From positions 186,001 through 250,000 of the forward strand of contig NZ_JWIC01000006.1 of the NCBI RefSeq assembly GCF_000814765.1: a DNA stretch of 64,000 nt, given 5' to 3'. The DNA is from Pseudoalteromonas luteoviolacea. Its GTDB lineage: Bacteria; Pseudomonadota; Gammaproteobacteria; Enterobacterales; Alteromonadaceae. The notes under the pieces are model-generated. The model saw only the letters and a list, made by a program, of their open reading frames with translations, was not told the DNA's origin and searched no databases. The position numbers and the translations under genes were made by a program. Below are positions 38,539 to 49,607 of the stretch, in pieces (within the stretch, counting starts at the first letter, position 1; the number at the start of each line of letters is the position of its first letter).

Positions 38539-41205
38539 ATGAAAAAGGGGATTACGCTAATAGCATCTGCGGTCGGTATTGCATTGCTTGGGGGGGCAAG
38601 TCCAACATTTGCAAATGACGCAGAGGTTGAGCGAATTGAAGTAACTGGCTCACATATTAAACGCTCTGATTTGGAAGGCCCTTCGCCAATCCAAACGATT
38701 TCTGCAGGCGACCTAGCAGCAACTGGATCTACAGATCTTATCGGTGCCTTACAAAAGTTGCCTGTCGCTGGTGCAGGTACATTCAGTACACAAGGTAACT
38801 CAAGTGATGATACTGCAAATGGCGGGTCAAGCGTTGCTTTAAGAGGCTTAGGTGCTTCGTCTACTTTGGTATTGATCAATGGTCGTCGCGTTGCAGTGAG
38901 TCCATTTGCGAAAGATATTGAAACATCTTTTGTCGATTTAAATACGATTCCAGTTTCATCTGTTAAGCGAATTGATGTCTTGAAAGACGGTGCGTCAGCA
39001 ACTTATGGCTCTGATGCAGTTGCCGGTGTTATCAATATTATTTTACGAGATGATATTGATGGATTTGAAGTTGCAGGCAAAATATCAGATACCGCCGATG
39101 GTGGTGCAAAAGAGGAAAACTTTACGCTTTTATGGGGTAGCTCGACAGATAAAGGACACCATAACTTTTCACTGGATTATTTCAAACGTGGCGATGTATT
39201 TTATGCGGATAGAGACTATGCATCTACGGCAGATCAACGATTCAGAGGTGGAAATAACGCACTGAGCTCTTCTGGTATACCAGGCAGTATTGAAATAGTA
39301 AGGTCTGCCGTTACTGATGCTCAATGGGAAGCGTTGCCTGTAACCCGTGTTGAAGATGATGGCACAAAAGTAAGACAAACCTTGTTTGCTGATGTATGGG
39401 GTTCAGATACATGCCCTGAAAATATGATTATTGGTGATATTTGTCGTTACGACTATGCACCGCATATGACCCTTATTCCGTCTACAGAGCGCATCAGCTT
39501 TAACTACAATGGCGTGCAAGAAATCACTGATAGTATAGAAGGTTTTGCTGAATTTTCTGCGCAGCATACGTCAACGTTTATTCAAGGCGCGGCCAGTCCG
39601 AGTTTTACTGAATTATTTATGTCAGGTGATAATCCTAATCACCCGCTTGCAGATCAGCCTGATCACTTCCTGCATGGCGTAGATATTTCTATGCGACGAC
39701 GCACAGTTGATATTGGCAATCGTAAAAAAGACGTCGATTCTGAATACTACCGAGCAGTTATGGGGATGCGTGGTGAGTTTAAAGAATGGGATTGGGAGTT
39801 TGCCTATTCTGCTATCCGTTCGAGTGCCGTTGAAAAAGGCTTTGATGGCTTTCCAAACAAAATTAGAGCACAAGCTGAGATAGATAATGGTAATTGGAAT
39901 CCATTTGAACCTAGCCAGAATGCACAAGAAACACTAGACAGAATAGAAACAACGACGACGCGTTATGGTGCATCGACTATGCAATCTTTTGATGCGACCA
40001 TTTCCGGTGAGTTATTTGAGTTTGGGGATGGCTATGTCGCGGCTGCATTTGGTTTAGAGCACCGGTATGAAAAAATTGAAGATAACCCAGACAGTCAGTA
40101 CTTAAATGGTGAAATTTTCGGTACTGAAGCGACACAAGCAAATGGTGATCGTGATAATACGGCTTTGTTTGCTGAATTTAATGTGCCAGCTACTGAAACT
40201 TTAGAACTACAACTTGCATTACGTTATGAAGATTACAGTGATTTTGGTAATACGACGGACCCTAAAGTCGCATTTCGTTGGACGCCTCTTGAGGAAATTG
40301 TCGTACGTGGCTCATGGGGTACCGCATTCAGAGCGCCTTCATTGGTGCAACTACACCTAGGTAAAACAGAAGAATCTCCAAGCGTCATTGACCGCGAGCG
40401 CTGTAAAATCACAAAAGATCCTTTAGATTGTGAACCATTTGAGTATACAGCTGATGTGGCAGGTAATAAAAACTTGCAACCTGAAGAGTCTACTAACTAC
40501 AACTTGGGTGTGATCTGGCAGGCATCAGATGAATTTAGTATCGGTTTAGACTATTGGAATTATGATCAAGATAATCTAATCAAGAAAATTGGTGCGCAAG
40601 AGATAGTGGATTGTTGTGGTGATGACACAAGTTTAGTCACTAGGGATCCAAGCACTGGAAGCACGCCGGGTCGTATCCGTCGAATTAATGATACGTTCGT
40701 CAATATTGGTGGCAGAAAAACTGACGGTATTGATATTGATCTAGAGTATAGGTTGCAAACCCAAGACATGGGTGAGTTTAAATTTGGCTACAACGTTACA
40801 TACGTGCTTAATTACGATGAAGAGTTATTAAAAACAGATGATAACGGTAATCAGATCACAGTCATAGAAGATGAAAATGGAGAGTATCAACATCCAGATT
40901 TACGTTGGAATGCGCGAGTTGATTGGGCATTAGATGATTGGGTCGCTAACTTCAGCGTCAATTATATAGACTCATATAATGACTTAGCAGATAGTGACGG
41001 CAACAAATTTGAAATCGACTCTTGGACAACCATAGATACAAGTGTCACGTATATTGGTTACGAGCAGTTAACCGTGACAGTAGGTGCCTCTAACCTAACT
41101 AATGAAGAAGCGCCTTTTGCACCATCTGAATCTATGGGCGTAGATAATAAAACCCATAGCGTGCTTGGACGTCAGGCCTACTTAAAGTTCGCTTATAAGT
41201 TCTAA
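38539..41205 (+). CDS. TonB-dependent outer-membrane receptor
   Basis: 888 aa. Signal peptide (cleavage near FAND, about residue 27), TonB box-like RIEVTGSHI, plug domain (about 40-165; LRGLGASSTLVLINGRR, GSDAVAGVINIIL), then a 22-strand barrel ending in Phe (AYLKFAYKF). It imports a large substrate using TonB energy; the substrate cannot be told. ATG 38539 is chosen because CGGAGAAG precedes it and the signal peptide starts there; upstream in-frame starts are not supported. No SusD or regulator gene adjoins it. Confidence 0.93.
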   Translation: MKKGITLIASAVGIALLGGASPTFANDAEVERIEVTGSHIKRSDLEGPSPIQTISAGDLAATGSTDLIGALQKLPVAGAGTFSTQGNSSDDTANGGSSVALRGLGASSTLVLINGRRVAVSPFAKDIETSFVDLNTIPVSSVKRIDVLKDGASATYGSDAVAGVINIILRDDIDGFEVAGKISDTADGGAKEENFTLLWGSSTDKGHHNFSLDYFKRGDVFYADRDYASTADQRFRGGNNALSSSGIPGSIEIVRSAVTDAQWEALPVTRVEDDGTKVRQTLFADVWGSDTCPENMIIGDICRYDYAPHMTLIPSTERISFNYNGVQEITDSIEGFAEFSAQHTSTFIQGAASPSFTELFMSGDNPNHPLADQPDHFLHGVDISMRRRTVDIGNRKKDVDSEYYRAVMGMRGEFKEWDWEFAYSAIRSSAVEKGFDGFPNKIRAQAEIDNGNWNPFEPSQNAQETLDRIETTTTRYGASTMQSFDATISGELFEFGDGYVAAAFGLEHRYEKIEDNPDSQYLNGEIFGTEATQANGDRDNTALFAEFNVPATETLELQLALRYEDYSDFGNTTDPKVAFRWTPLEEIVVRGSWGTAFRAPSLVQLHLGKTEESPSVIDRERCKITKDPLDCEPFEYTADVAGNKNLQPEESTNYNLGVIWQASDEFSIGLDYWNYDQDNLIKKIGAQEIVDCCGDDTSLVTRDPSTGSTPGRIRRINDTFVNIGGRKTDGIDIDLEYRLQTQDMGEFKFGYNVTYVLNYDEELLKTDDNGNQITVIEDENGEYQHPDLRWNARVDWALDDWVANFSVNYIDSYNDLADSDGNKFEIDSWTTIDTSVTYIGYEQLTVTVGASNLTNEEAPFAPSESMGVDNKTHSVLGRQAYLKFAYKF

Positions 41206-41227
41206 ACCCAGTAAATTGTCAATTATC

Positions 41228-41253
41228 AGGCCCTGCATCGTAGGGCCTTTTTT
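41228..41253 (+). terminator. Rho-independent terminator after the TonB receptor
   Basis: Stem AGGCCCT with AGGGCCT followed by a six-T run. Confidence 0.9.
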
Positions 41254-41361
41254 ATTTTTAAACGTCACTGATGTTTTAAAAGCACGCTTCTCCTCACTCA
41301 TTCTTCAATAAATTGCGTATCGATTCTATTATTTAGAATAATAATTGAAGGAGTTCTGTCT

Positions 41362-41628
41362 ATGCACTCAAGAAAATTTATTATCACAGGTGTCGTTCAA
41401 GGGGTTGGTTTTAGATATCACACTAAGATTAAAGCTGGCTCTTTAGGGTTAACGGGATTTGCCAAAAATTTACCGGATAGAAGTGTGGAAGTGGTCGTGA
41501 CAGGTCAGGAAGAGGACATCATAGCACTTGAGGCATGGTTAAAAAAAGGGCCTGTTATGGCAAAGGTCGCATCAATAAGTAAAGAAAGCATCGATGAGGT
41601 CATGTCAGATGGCTTTGAAATACTCTGA
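41362..41628 (+). CDS. acyP: Acylphosphatase
   Basis: Small cytoplasmic hydrolase of acyl phosphates such as acetyl phosphate, 88 aa. The signature GVVQGVGFRYHT holds the catalytic Arg, and the catalytic Asn is in GFAKNLPDRSVEV. GAAGGAG precedes the ATG with suitable spacing. A single gene, convergent with gltA and sharing a bidirectional terminator with it. Confidence 0.95.
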   Translation: MHSRKFIITGVVQGVGFRYHTKIKAGSLGLTGFAKNLPDRSVEVVVTGQEEDIIALEAWLKKGPVMAKVASISKESIDEVMSDGFEIL

Positions 41629-41722
41629 AAAGCGCCTATTTTTGGGAATTACAGATGAATACATGTGTAAAGTAAAGCTTACGTATTTGAAATGTACGCA
41701 AAAAAGGGCGAATTTTGACATA

Positions 41723-41750
41723 AAAAAAGAGGCTAATAAGCCTCTTTTTT
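41723..41750. terminator. Bidirectional terminator between acyP and gltA
   Basis: A perfect 12-bp stem (AAAAAAGAGGCT with AGCCTCTTTTTT, loop AATA) gives a T-tract on both strands. Confidence 0.93.
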
Positions 41751-41766
41751 CAAATAAAGTGAGTAA

Positions 41767-43053
41767 TTAACGCTCACCTTGGTCCTGATAATCGCGTGCA
41801 GTGTAGCCAGTGTAAAGCTGACGAGGGCGACCGATTTTGTGACCAGCTTGAGAAAGCATTTCATTCCAATGTGAAATCCAGCCAACTGTACGAGACATAG
41901 CGAAGATTACAGTGAACATGCTTGTTGGAATACCAATTGCTTTAAGAATGATACCAGAGTAGAAATCTACATTCGGGTAAAGCTTCTTCTCGATGAAGTA
42001 TGGGTCTTCTAGTGCAATTTGCTCTAGCTTCATTGCTACGTCAAGAAGTGGGTCTTGAATATTCAATTCTTTAAGTACTTCGTGACACGTTTGACGCATT
42101 ACTGTCGCGCGTGGGTCAAAGTTTTTGTAAACACGGTGTCCGAAGCCCATAAGACGGAACGGATCGTTCTTGTCTTTTGCTTTTGCCACGTACTCGTCGA
42201 TACGGTCTACAGAGCCGATCTCTTCAAGCATAGTTAGACAAGCTTCGTTTGCACCACCGTGCGCAGGACCCCAAAGTGATGCAATACCAGCAGCGATACA
42301 CGCATAAGGGTTAGCACCTGAAGAACCAGCTAGACGAACTGTCGAAGTCGAAGCATTTTGTTCGTGGTCAGCGTGAAGCATGAAAATACGGTCCATTGCT
42401 TTTGCTAGCACTGGGCTTACTTTGTACTCTTCAGCTGGAACAGAGAACATCATGTGCAAGAAGTTTTCTGCATAGCTAAGATCGTTACGAGGATATACGA
42501 AAGGTTGGCCTACGTTATATTTGTATGCCATTGCAGCGATAGTTGGTAGTTTAGCAACTAGTTTTGTTGCACAACGCATACGCTGTTCTGAGTCTGAAAT
42601 ATCTAAATCATCGTGGTAGAAAGATGATAGTGCGCCTACTACACCACATAGCATTGCCATTGGGTGTGAATCAACACGGAAGCCTTGGAAGAAAGCAGCA
42701 ATCTTCTCATGCATCATAGTGTTACGAGTGATCTCGTCAGAGAACGTGTGTAGTTGCTCTGCGTTTGGTAGTTCACCGTTAAGAAGTAAGTAGCAAAGTT
42801 CGATGTAGTTTGAGTGCTCTGCTAATTGTTCGATCGGGTAGCCGCGGTGAAGAAGTACACCTTTTGCACCATCAATGTAAGTAATAGATGATTCACAAGA
42901 GCCAGTCGACATGAAACCAGGGTCATATGTGAAGAAGCCGTGAGCACCTAAAGTACGAACGTCGATAACGTCTTGGCCAGCTGTACCAGAGTGGATCGGT
43001 AGTTCGATTGGGTCGTGCCCATCGATATGGACTGTGGCTTTCTTATCTGCCAT
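41767..43053 (-). CDS. gltA: Citrate synthase
   Basis: Condenses oxaloacetate and acetyl-CoA to start the TCA cycle. 428 aa, the hexameric NADH-sensitive type like E. coli GltA. Motifs: the N-terminal beta-rich domain ([21 protein letters not shown]), [10 protein letters not shown] with catalytic His, and [15 protein letters not shown]. Preceded by AGGAGATAAG. Divergent from sdhC, as in Enterobacteria. Confidence 0.98.
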   Translation of the reverse strand: MADKKATVHIDGHDPIELPIHSGTAGQDVIDVRTLGAHGFFTYDPGFMSTGSCESSITYIDGAKGVLLHRGYPIEQLAEHSNYIELCYLLLNGELPNAEQLHTFSDEITRNTMMHEKIAAFFQGFRVDSHPMAMLCGVVGALSSFYHDDLDISDSEQRMRCATKLVAKLPTIAAMAYKYNVGQPFVYPRNDLSYAENFLHMMFSVPAEEYKVSPVLAKAMDRIFMLHADHEQNASTSTVRLAGSSGANPYACIAAGIASLWGPAHGGANEACLTMLEEIGSVDRIDEYVAKAKDKNDPFRLMGFGHRVYKNFDPRATVMRQTCHEVLKELNIQDPLLDVAMKLEQIALEDPYFIEKKLYPNVDFYSGIILKAIGIPTSMFTVIFAMSRTVGWISHWNEMLSQAGHKIGRPRQLYTGYTARDYQDQGER

Positions 43054-43468
43054 CTATCTTATCTCCTATGAAATAACAACATTCTGATTGTTATGTTGTG
43101 ATACTAATGTTAAGCAAATTCAGATCATTGTAACTTATAAATGGGGTGAAAAGTCAATTTTTCTAAGAATTATGCAAAAATGTATAATAAGTATTCTAAC
43201 TAGATTAAATATTATACCATTGGCTAATTCGCAAGCGTACGAAACTAAACAAGAATTGTAAAAACACGCACAGCCTTATATACTGTCAACGGTTTTATAC
43301 CGTGTCGTCTGTGGGTAAACCTATTTTTACATCGAAGTTTTACAGGCAAGTGATCTTTTAAGTGTTTAAACAGGTTTATCTAGAGTGTGCCATTTGTGCA
43401 TGTCGTGCAAGTGGGTTGATAAAAACAAGTAGATGAAGCTCTTATCGAGCAAAGATGGGCAAGTAACT
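43054..43468. promoter_or_regulatory. gltA-sdhC divergent regulatory region
   Basis: 415 bases with no gene. It holds the sdhC promoter (see 43256-43284) and, on the minus strand, a weaker candidate for gltA (TTGACT at 43152-43157 and TACAAT at 43127-43132 with an overlong 19-base spacer). I did not find a clear CRP or ArcA palindrome. Confidence 0.55.
43256..43284 (+). promoter_or_regulatory. Sigma-70 promoter of the sdh operon
   Basis: TTGTAA (43256-43261), 17-base spacer, TATACT (43279-43284). This would give a leader of about 175 bases before sdhC. Confidence 0.6.
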
Positions 43469-43846
43469 GTGAAAAAGCAAAGACCTGTAAATCTAGATCT
43501 TACGACTATATCTATGCCAGCAACGGCAAAGGCGTCGATCTTACATCGTGTCACTGGTGTCGCGTTGTTCTTCGCGCTGACATTTGTCATTTGGGCGTGG
43601 TCTGAATCTCTCTCTTCTCCTGAAGGTTTTGAATTTGTAAAAGAGCTTATGACTGGCTTTGTTGCAAAATTCATTGCGTGGGGCACCTTGGCTGTGTTGT
43701 CTTACCACATCATTGGCGGTATCCGTCACATGATTCAAGACATGGGCCACTGGGAAGAGTTAGAGTCGGGCAATGCAAGTGCTAAAATTGCAATCGCCAT
43801 TTGGGTAATCGTTGCGATTCTTGGTGGAGTGTGGATATGGTCTTAA
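43469..43846 (+). CDS. sdhC: Succinate dehydrogenase cytochrome b556 subunit
   Basis: Membrane anchor that binds heme b and quinone in succinate dehydrogenase. The GTG start at 43469 gives the family N-terminus VKKQRPVNLDLTTI, matching E. coli SdhC; ATG 43433 would add 12 residues. Three membrane helices, SILHRVTG motif and the heme-ligand His in HIIGGIRHMIQD. The end overlaps sdhD by 10 bases. Confidence 0.94.
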   Translation: MKKQRPVNLDLTTISMPATAKASILHRVTGVALFFALTFVIWAWSESLSSPEGFEFVKELMTGFVAKFIAWGTLAVLSYHIIGGIRHMIQDMGHWEELESGNASAKIAIAIWVIVAILGGVWIWS

Positions 43847-44184
43847 ATCAAGCAACTCTGAAACGTGATGGTGTACAAGATTATGTATCACTTCGCGCAA
43901 CAGCATTAATTATTGCAGCATACGCTGTATTTATCGTGGGCTACTTAGCGTTAACTCCTGAATTAACGTATGAAGCATGGACTGGGTTGTTCGACAACTT
44001 AGCTATGAAAGCTGCAACTATTATTACACTAGTTTGTATAATGGTTCATACTCGTATTGGTCTTTGGCAAGTTCTTACTGACTACGTCAAGTGTTCAACA
44101 ATGCGTTCAGTTTTAGGCTTTGTATTAAATCTAATGGCACTAGCATATGTTGCTGTTGGTTTGTTTGTTCTGTGGGGTGTTTAA
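43837..44184 (+). CDS. sdhD: Succinate dehydrogenase membrane anchor subunit
   Basis: 115-aa three-helix anchor of succinate dehydrogenase. The start MVLNQATLKRDGVQDYVSLRATA aligns with E. coli SdhD, and the end IGLWQVLTDYVK and LFVLWGV also match; the heme-ligand region is CIMVHTRIGLWQ. ATG 43837 lies inside the end of sdhC; sdhA begins right after its stop. Confidence 0.95.
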   Translation: MVLNQATLKRDGVQDYVSLRATALIIAAYAVFIVGYLALTPELTYEAWTGLFDNLAMKAATIITLVCIMVHTRIGLWQVLTDYVKCSTMRSVLGFVLNLMALAYVAVGLFVLWGV

Positions 44185-45957
44185 GTGAAATATAATGTCC
44201 GTGAATTTGATGCTGTAGTTGTTGGAGCCGGCGGTGCGGGTATGCGTGCTGCACTTGCTATTTCTGAGTCAGGCAAGACATGTGCTCTTATCTCTAAAGT
44301 ATTCCCAACTCGTTCTCACACAGTATCTGCGCAAGGTGGTATTACGGTAGCACTTGGCAACTCTCATGAAGATAACTGGGAATGGCACATGTACGATACT
44401 GTTAAAGGTTCTGATTATATCGGTGACCAAGACGCTATCGAATATATGACTAAAACGGGTCCTGAAGCTATTACTGAATTAGAAAACATGGGCTTACCAT
44501 TTTCTCGTTTTGAAAATGGCCGTGTTTATCAGCGTCCTTTTGGTGGTCAGTCAAAGCATTTTGGCGGCGAGCAGGCTGCACGTACAGCAGCAGCTGCTGA
44601 CCGTACTGGTCACGCACTTCTTCATTGCCTATACCAACAAAACGTTAAAAATAAAACAAACGTTTTCTCTGAGTGGTATGCCCTTGACCTAGTTAAAAAT
44701 GACAAAGGCGACGTTGTTGGTGTTACAGCGATTGAGATCGAGACTGGTGAAGTTGTTTACTTCAAGTCTAAAGCTGTTGTACTTGCAACTGGTGGTGCTG
44801 GTCGTATCTATGCATCAACAACAAATGCACACATTAACACTGGTGACGGTGTTGGTATGGCAGTACGCGCTGGCATCGGCATGCAAGACATGGAGATGTG
44901 GCAGTTCCACCCGACAGGCATCGCAGGTGCTGGTACGCTAGTAACAGAAGGTTGTCGTGGTGAAGGTGGTTACCTTCTGAATAAAGATGGCGAACGTTTC
45001 ATGGAACGTTATGCCCCTAATGCTAAAGACCTTGCTGGTCGTGACGTTGTTGCACGTGCAATGATGACTGAGATCCGCGAAGGTCGTGGTTGTGAAGGCC
45101 CATGGGGTATTCACATTAAGCTGAAACTTGACCACTTAGGTGAAGAGATGCTTAACCTTCGTCTACCAGGCGTTTGTGACCTATCAAAAACATTCGCACA
45201 CGTAGACCCAGCTAAAGAGCCAATTCCAGTAATCCCAACATGTCACTACATGATGGGTGGTGTACCTACAAATGTAAACGGTCAAGTTCTTGACGTAGAC
45301 AACAACGGTAATGAACGTATCGTTGAAGGTCTATTCGCAGTAGGTGAGATTGCTTGTGTATCAGTACATGGTGCAAACCGTCTAGGTGGTAACTCGCTAC
45401 TTGACTTAGTTGTATTCGGTCGTGCAGCAGGTAACTTCCTAGGTTCTTACTTGAAAGACTTTGAGTCAACTGGTGAAGCGTCTAAAGACGATGTTGATGC
45501 AGCGTTTGCTCGTTACAATCGTTGGGAAACTTCTGAAGTTGGTAAGGGTGAAGACCCAGTTCAAATCAAGAAAGATCTGCAAGAGTGTATGCAGCTTAAC
45601 TTCTCGGTATTCCGTGAAGGTGATGCAATGGCTGATGGCCTTAAGCAGCTTAAAGAAATCCGTGAACGTCTTCAGTATGCGCGTCTTGATGACAAGTCAA
45701 CTGAATTCAACACGCAACGTATTGAGTGTCTTGAACTAGATAACTTGATGGAAACAGCATACTCAACAGCAGTTGCTGCTAACTTCCGTACGGAAAGCCG
45801 TGGTGCGCACTCAAGATTTGACTTCCCAGAGCGTGATGACGAGAACTGGCTATGCCACTCAATGTATCACCCAGAAAGTGAGTCAATGACAAAGCGTGAT
45901 GTTAACTTTGCGCCGACTACGCGTGAAGCATTCCCACCTAAAGCTCGTACGTACTAG
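44185..45957 (+). CDS. sdhA: Succinate dehydrogenase flavoprotein subunit
   Basis: Oxidises succinate to fumarate with covalently bound FAD. 590 aa. N-terminal FAD-binding [11 protein letters not shown], flavin-linking His in [10 protein letters not shown] (about residue 45), HPTGI, and the active-site Arg region RGCEGPWG and HYMMGG. GTG start immediately after the sdhD stop. Codon use is visibly biased to a few codons, as expected for a strongly expressed gene. Confidence 0.98.
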   Translation: MKYNVREFDAVVVGAGGAGMRAALAISESGKTCALISKVFPTRSHTVSAQGGITVALGNSHEDNWEWHMYDTVKGSDYIGDQDAIEYMTKTGPEAITELENMGLPFSRFENGRVYQRPFGGQSKHFGGEQAARTAAAADRTGHALLHCLYQQNVKNKTNVFSEWYALDLVKNDKGDVVGVTAIEIETGEVVYFKSKAVVLATGGAGRIYASTTNAHINTGDGVGMAVRAGIGMQDMEMWQFHPTGIAGAGTLVTEGCRGEGGYLLNKDGERFMERYAPNAKDLAGRDVVARAMMTEIREGRGCEGPWGIHIKLKLDHLGEEMLNLRLPGVCDLSKTFAHVDPAKEPIPVIPTCHYMMGGVPTNVNGQVLDVDNNGNERIVEGLFAVGEIACVSVHGANRLGGNSLLDLVVFGRAAGNFLGSYLKDFESTGEASKDDVDAAFARYNRWETSEVGKGEDPVQIKKDLQECMQLNFSVFREGDAMADGLKQLKEIRERLQYARLDDKSTEFNTQRIECLELDNLMETAYSTAVAANFRTESRGAHSRFDFPERDDENWLCHSMYHPESESMTKRDVNFAPTTREAFPPKARTY

Positions 45958-45967
45958 GAGTTAGACG

Positions 45968-46693
45968 ATGGCAACAGCAACTTTAGAATTATCTGTTTAT
46001 CGTTACAACCCAGATGTTGATACTGCACCTCGTATGCAGGAATACAAACTTGAGGTTGAAGAAGGTCGTGACATGATGGTGCTTGACGCACTACTTATGT
46101 TAAAAGAGCAGGACTCAACACTTTCTTTCCGTCGTTCATGTCGTGAAGGTGTTTGTGGTTCTGATGGTCTAAACATGAATGGTAAAAATGGCCTTGCATG
46201 TATTACTCCATTGTCTGCTCTACAAAAGAATGGCAAAGGTAAAATTATCGTACGTCCACTTCCTGGCTTGCCAGTAATTCGTGACTTGGTAATTGACATG
46301 AGTCAGTTCTACACTCAATACGAGAAAGTAAAACCTTACTTGATCAATGATAAGCCAACTGGCGGTGAAGAGCGTCTTCAATCTGTTGAAGACCGTGAAA
46401 AGCTAGATGGTCTTTATGAGTGTATTTTATGTGCATGTTGTTCTACTTCATGCCCATCATTCTGGTGGAACCCAGATAAATTTATCGGTCCTGCGGGCCT
46501 TCTTCATGCGTATCGCTTCTTGGCAGATAGCCGCGATACAGCAACTGAAGAGCGTTTAGCTGGTCTTGATGACGCGTTCAGCGTATTCCGTTGTCACAGT
46601 ATCATGAACTGTGTTAGCGTTTGTCCGAAAGGTTTGAATCCAACCAAAGCGATTGGACACATTAAATCTATGCTATTAAACCGTTCGGTTTAA
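45968..46693 (+). CDS. sdhB: Succinate dehydrogenase iron-sulfur subunit
   Basis: Electron-transfer subunit with three Fe-S clusters. 241 aa. The 2Fe-2S ligands are in SCREGVCGSDGLNMNGKNGLAC, the 4Fe-4S in CILCACCSTSCPSFW, and the 3Fe-4S in CHSIMNCVSVCPKGLNP. TAGGAG precedes the ATG. Followed by a hairpin before sucA. Confidence 0.98.
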   Translation: MATATLELSVYRYNPDVDTAPRMQEYKLEVEEGRDMMVLDALLMLKEQDSTLSFRRSCREGVCGSDGLNMNGKNGLACITPLSALQKNGKGKIIVRPLPGLPVIRDLVIDMSQFYTQYEKVKPYLINDKPTGGEERLQSVEDREKLDGLYECILCACCSTSCPSFWWNPDKFIGPAGLLHAYRFLADSRDTATEERLAGLDDAFSVFRCHSIMNCVSVCPKGLNPTKAIGHIKSMLLNRSV

Positions 46694-46709
46694 AGCATAT
46701 TATTATCTT

Positions 46710-46746
46710 AAGATGGCATGCTGAGCATGCCATCTTGTTTTCGTTT
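46710..46746 (+). terminator. Hairpin between sdhB and sucA
   Basis: A perfect 12-bp stem (AAGATGGCATGC with GCATGCCATCTT, loop TGA) is followed by an interrupted U-rich stretch. It looks like a partial terminator or attenuator separating sdhCDAB from sucAB, and could also shield the 3' end of sdh mRNA. Confidence 0.6.
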
Positions 46747-46783
46747 AAGTTTAAGTTTCTGCGCTAGAGAAAAGGGCTAATAA

Positions 46784-49597
46784 ATGCACGAAGGTGTGAT
46801 GAAAGCATGGCTGGAATCTTCTCACTTATACGGCGGTAACGTTGCATATGTAGAAGATTTATATGAGGCGTATCTTGATGATGCGGCTTCAGTGCCAGAA
46901 GAATGGCGAGAAGTGTTTGATCAACTGCCTAAAGTAGAAGGTGTTGATGTTGATATTAAACATTCCGATGTAAGAGCACAATTTGCTGAGCTTGCTAAGA
47001 ACAAACACAGAGAAGTAGTAGTTTCTGCAGAAGGTGCGGCAGATGCAAAACAAGTGCGTGTGTTGCAGCTTATTAATGCATTTAGATTTAGGGGCCACCA
47101 AAATGCCAATCTAGACCCGTTGGGTTTATGGCAACGTGACCGAGTGAGAGAACTCGAGTTGGCTTACCACGATTTAGATGATGTGGATCACGATAAAGAA
47201 TTCAACGTTGGCTCTTTTGCCTGTGGCAAAGAGACAATGAAATTAAAAGACTTGTACGCTGCGTTAAAGTCTACCTACTGTGGTTCAGTTGGTGCAGAGT
47301 ACATGCACATCACATCAACCGAAGAAAAGCGCTGGTTACAACAACGCTTAGAAGCCGGTTTCTCTAAGCCTCAATTTAGCAAAGAAAACAAACTACGCTT
47401 ATTGCAAGGTTTAATCGCTGCAGATGGTCTTGAAAAATATCTTGGTGCTAAGTTCCCAGGTGCAAAACGTTTCTCACTAGAAGGTGGCGATGCACTTGTA
47501 CCAATGCTGAAAGAGCTGGTACACAGAGCTGGTGAAAGTGGCCAAGAAGAAGTTGTTATCGGTATGGCTCACCGTGGTCGTCTTAACGTATTAGTTAACG
47601 TCCTTGGTAAGAACCCTCAAGAGTTATTCGATGAATTTGCTGGTAAATATGGCGAGTCTGCAGGTTCTGGTGATGTTAAATATCACATGGGCTTCTCTTC
47701 TGATTTCGCGACACAAGGCGGCGATGTTCACATGGCATTGGCCTTTAACCCGTCTCACTTAGAAATCGTTAACCCAGTGGTAATGGGCTCGGTAAGAGCA
47801 CGTCTTGACCGTTTAGATTGCGCAAGTGGCTCTAAAGCACTACCAATCACCATCCATGGTGACTCGGCAATTGCAGGCCAAGGTGTTGTACAAGAGACAT
47901 TTAACTTATCAAAGACACGTGCATACGGTGTTGGTGGTACTGTTCGTATCGTTGTAAACAACCAAGTTGGTTTTACAACATCTAAACCAGAAGATACGCG
48001 TTCAACAGAATACTGTACTGACATAGCTAAGATGGTTCAGGCACCAATCTTCCACGTAAACTCTGACGATCCTGAAGCAGTTGCATTCGTAACACAAATT
48101 GCGCTTGATTTCCGTAACAAGTTTAAGCGTGATGTGGTTATTGATTTAGTGTGTTACCGTCGCCACGGTCACAATGAAGCTGATGAGCCAAATGCAACTC
48201 AGCCTCTAATGTATCAAAAGATCAAAAAGCACCCAGTACCGCGTCAGTTATATTCTGACAAGCTTGTCGCTGAAGGGGTATTGTCAGCACAAGAAGCAAA
48301 ACAGCTTGCTGATGACTATCGAAACGGCTTAGACAATGGTGTATGTGTGGTTTCTGAAATCCAACCAGAAACGAAGCATTCATCAGAGTGGTCGAAATAC
48401 GTTGGTCATGACTGGGATACGCCTTATGAGACGCAAGTTTCTGTTGATAAGCTTAAAGAGCTTGGTGAAAAGGTTGCTAGCTACCCAGAAGATCACAAAG
48501 CACAGTCTCGTGTTAAGAAAATATACGATGACCGTAAAGCGATGGCTAAAGGTGATAAGCCTCTCGATTGGGGTATGGCTGAGACACTTGCATACGCGAC
48601 TATGGTTGATCAAGGCACTGACATTCGTCTAACTGGTCAGGACTCTGGCCGTGGTACTTTCTTCCACCGCCACGCTGTTGTTCATAACCAAAACGATGCG
48701 TCTACTTACTTACCATTGCAAAACATCAGGCCAGAGCAGGGTACTTTTGAGGTTTATGACTCAGTACTTTCTGAAGAAGCTGTTTTAGCATTCGAATATG
48801 GATACGCAACTGCAGAGCCTACTTCACTGGTTCTTTGGGAAGCACAATTTGGTGACTTCGCGAACGGTGCACAGGTTGTATTTGACCAATTCTTAAGTTC
48901 GGGTGAGCAGAAGTGGGGCCGTTTGTGTGGCTTGACTCTATTGCTTCCACACGGTTACGAGGGTCAAGGTCCAGAGCACAGTTCTTCACGTATGGAGCGT
49001 TACCTTCAGCTTTGTGCTGACCACAACATGCAAGTATGTGTACCAACTACGCCAGCGCAGGTTTATGCAATGTTACGCCGTCAATCAGTACGTCCTTTAC
49101 GTCGTCCATTGATTGTAATGACACCAAAATCATTGCTTCGTCACCCATTAGCAGTCTCTAGTCTTGAAGAACTGTCTGATGGTGTTTTCCACAATATGAT
49201 CGATGAAATCGATGAGATTAAGCCGGAAAACGTAGAGCGTGTTGTATTCTGTAGTGGTAAGGTTTACTACGAACTACTTCAAGAGCGTCGTAAGCTTGAA
49301 CTAAACAATATTGCTATTGTACGTGTTGAACAGTTATATCCATTCCCTCATAAAGAGATGGATGAGATCATGGCTCGTTACCAGCATGTTAAAGACTTCG
49401 TATGGTGTCAGGAAGAGCCACAGAACCAAGGTGCTTGGTACTGTTCTCAACACCATTTCTGGGAAGCAATCCCAGCAGGTGCAAACCTAACATATGCTGG
49501 CCGTAAGGCATCAGCTGCACCGGCATGTGGATATATGTCTACCCACACTAAAGAACAAAACGCGTTGATTGCTGACGCATTAACAATTAAAAAATAA
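46784..49597 (+). CDS. sucA: 2-Oxoglutarate dehydrogenase E1 component
   Basis: Thiamine-diphosphate E1 subunit that decarboxylates 2-oxoglutarate and acylates the lipoyl group of SucB. 937 aa. Features: SSHLYGGNVAYVEDLYEAY at the N-terminus, GMAHRGRLNVL, HGDSAIAGQGVVQE and the ThDP region, and C-terminal QEEPQNQGAW. Starts 90 bases after sdhB; sucB starts 10 bases after its stop. Confidence 0.98.
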   Translation: MHEGVMKAWLESSHLYGGNVAYVEDLYEAYLDDAASVPEEWREVFDQLPKVEGVDVDIKHSDVRAQFAELAKNKHREVVVSAEGAADAKQVRVLQLINAFRFRGHQNANLDPLGLWQRDRVRELELAYHDLDDVDHDKEFNVGSFACGKETMKLKDLYAALKSTYCGSVGAEYMHITSTEEKRWLQQRLEAGFSKPQFSKENKLRLLQGLIAADGLEKYLGAKFPGAKRFSLEGGDALVPMLKELVHRAGESGQEEVVIGMAHRGRLNVLVNVLGKNPQELFDEFAGKYGESAGSGDVKYHMGFSSDFATQGGDVHMALAFNPSHLEIVNPVVMGSVRARLDRLDCASGSKALPITIHGDSAIAGQGVVQETFNLSKTRAYGVGGTVRIVVNNQVGFTTSKPEDTRSTEYCTDIAKMVQAPIFHVNSDDPEAVAFVTQIALDFRNKFKRDVVIDLVCYRRHGHNEADEPNATQPLMYQKIKKHPVPRQLYSDKLVAEGVLSAQEAKQLADDYRNGLDNGVCVVSEIQPETKHSSEWSKYVGHDWDTPYETQVSVDKLKELGEKVASYPEDHKAQSRVKKIYDDRKAMAKGDKPLDWGMAETLAYATMVDQGTDIRLTGQDSGRGTFFHRHAVVHNQNDASTYLPLQNIRPEQGTFEVYDSVLSEEAVLAFEYGYATAEPTSLVLWEAQFGDFANGAQVVFDQFLSSGEQKWGRLCGLTLLLPHGYEGQGPEHSSSRMERYLQLCADHNMQVCVPTTPAQVYAMLRRQSVRPLRRPLIVMTPKSLLRHPLAVSSLEELSDGVFHNMIDEIDEIKPENVERVVFCSGKVYYELLQERRKLELNNIAIVRVEQLYPFPHKEMDEIMARYQHVKDFVWCQEEPQNQGAWYCSQHHFWEAIPAGANLTYAGRKASAAPACGYMSTHTKEQNALIADALTIKK

Positions 49598-49607
49598 GGA
49601 ATAAGAG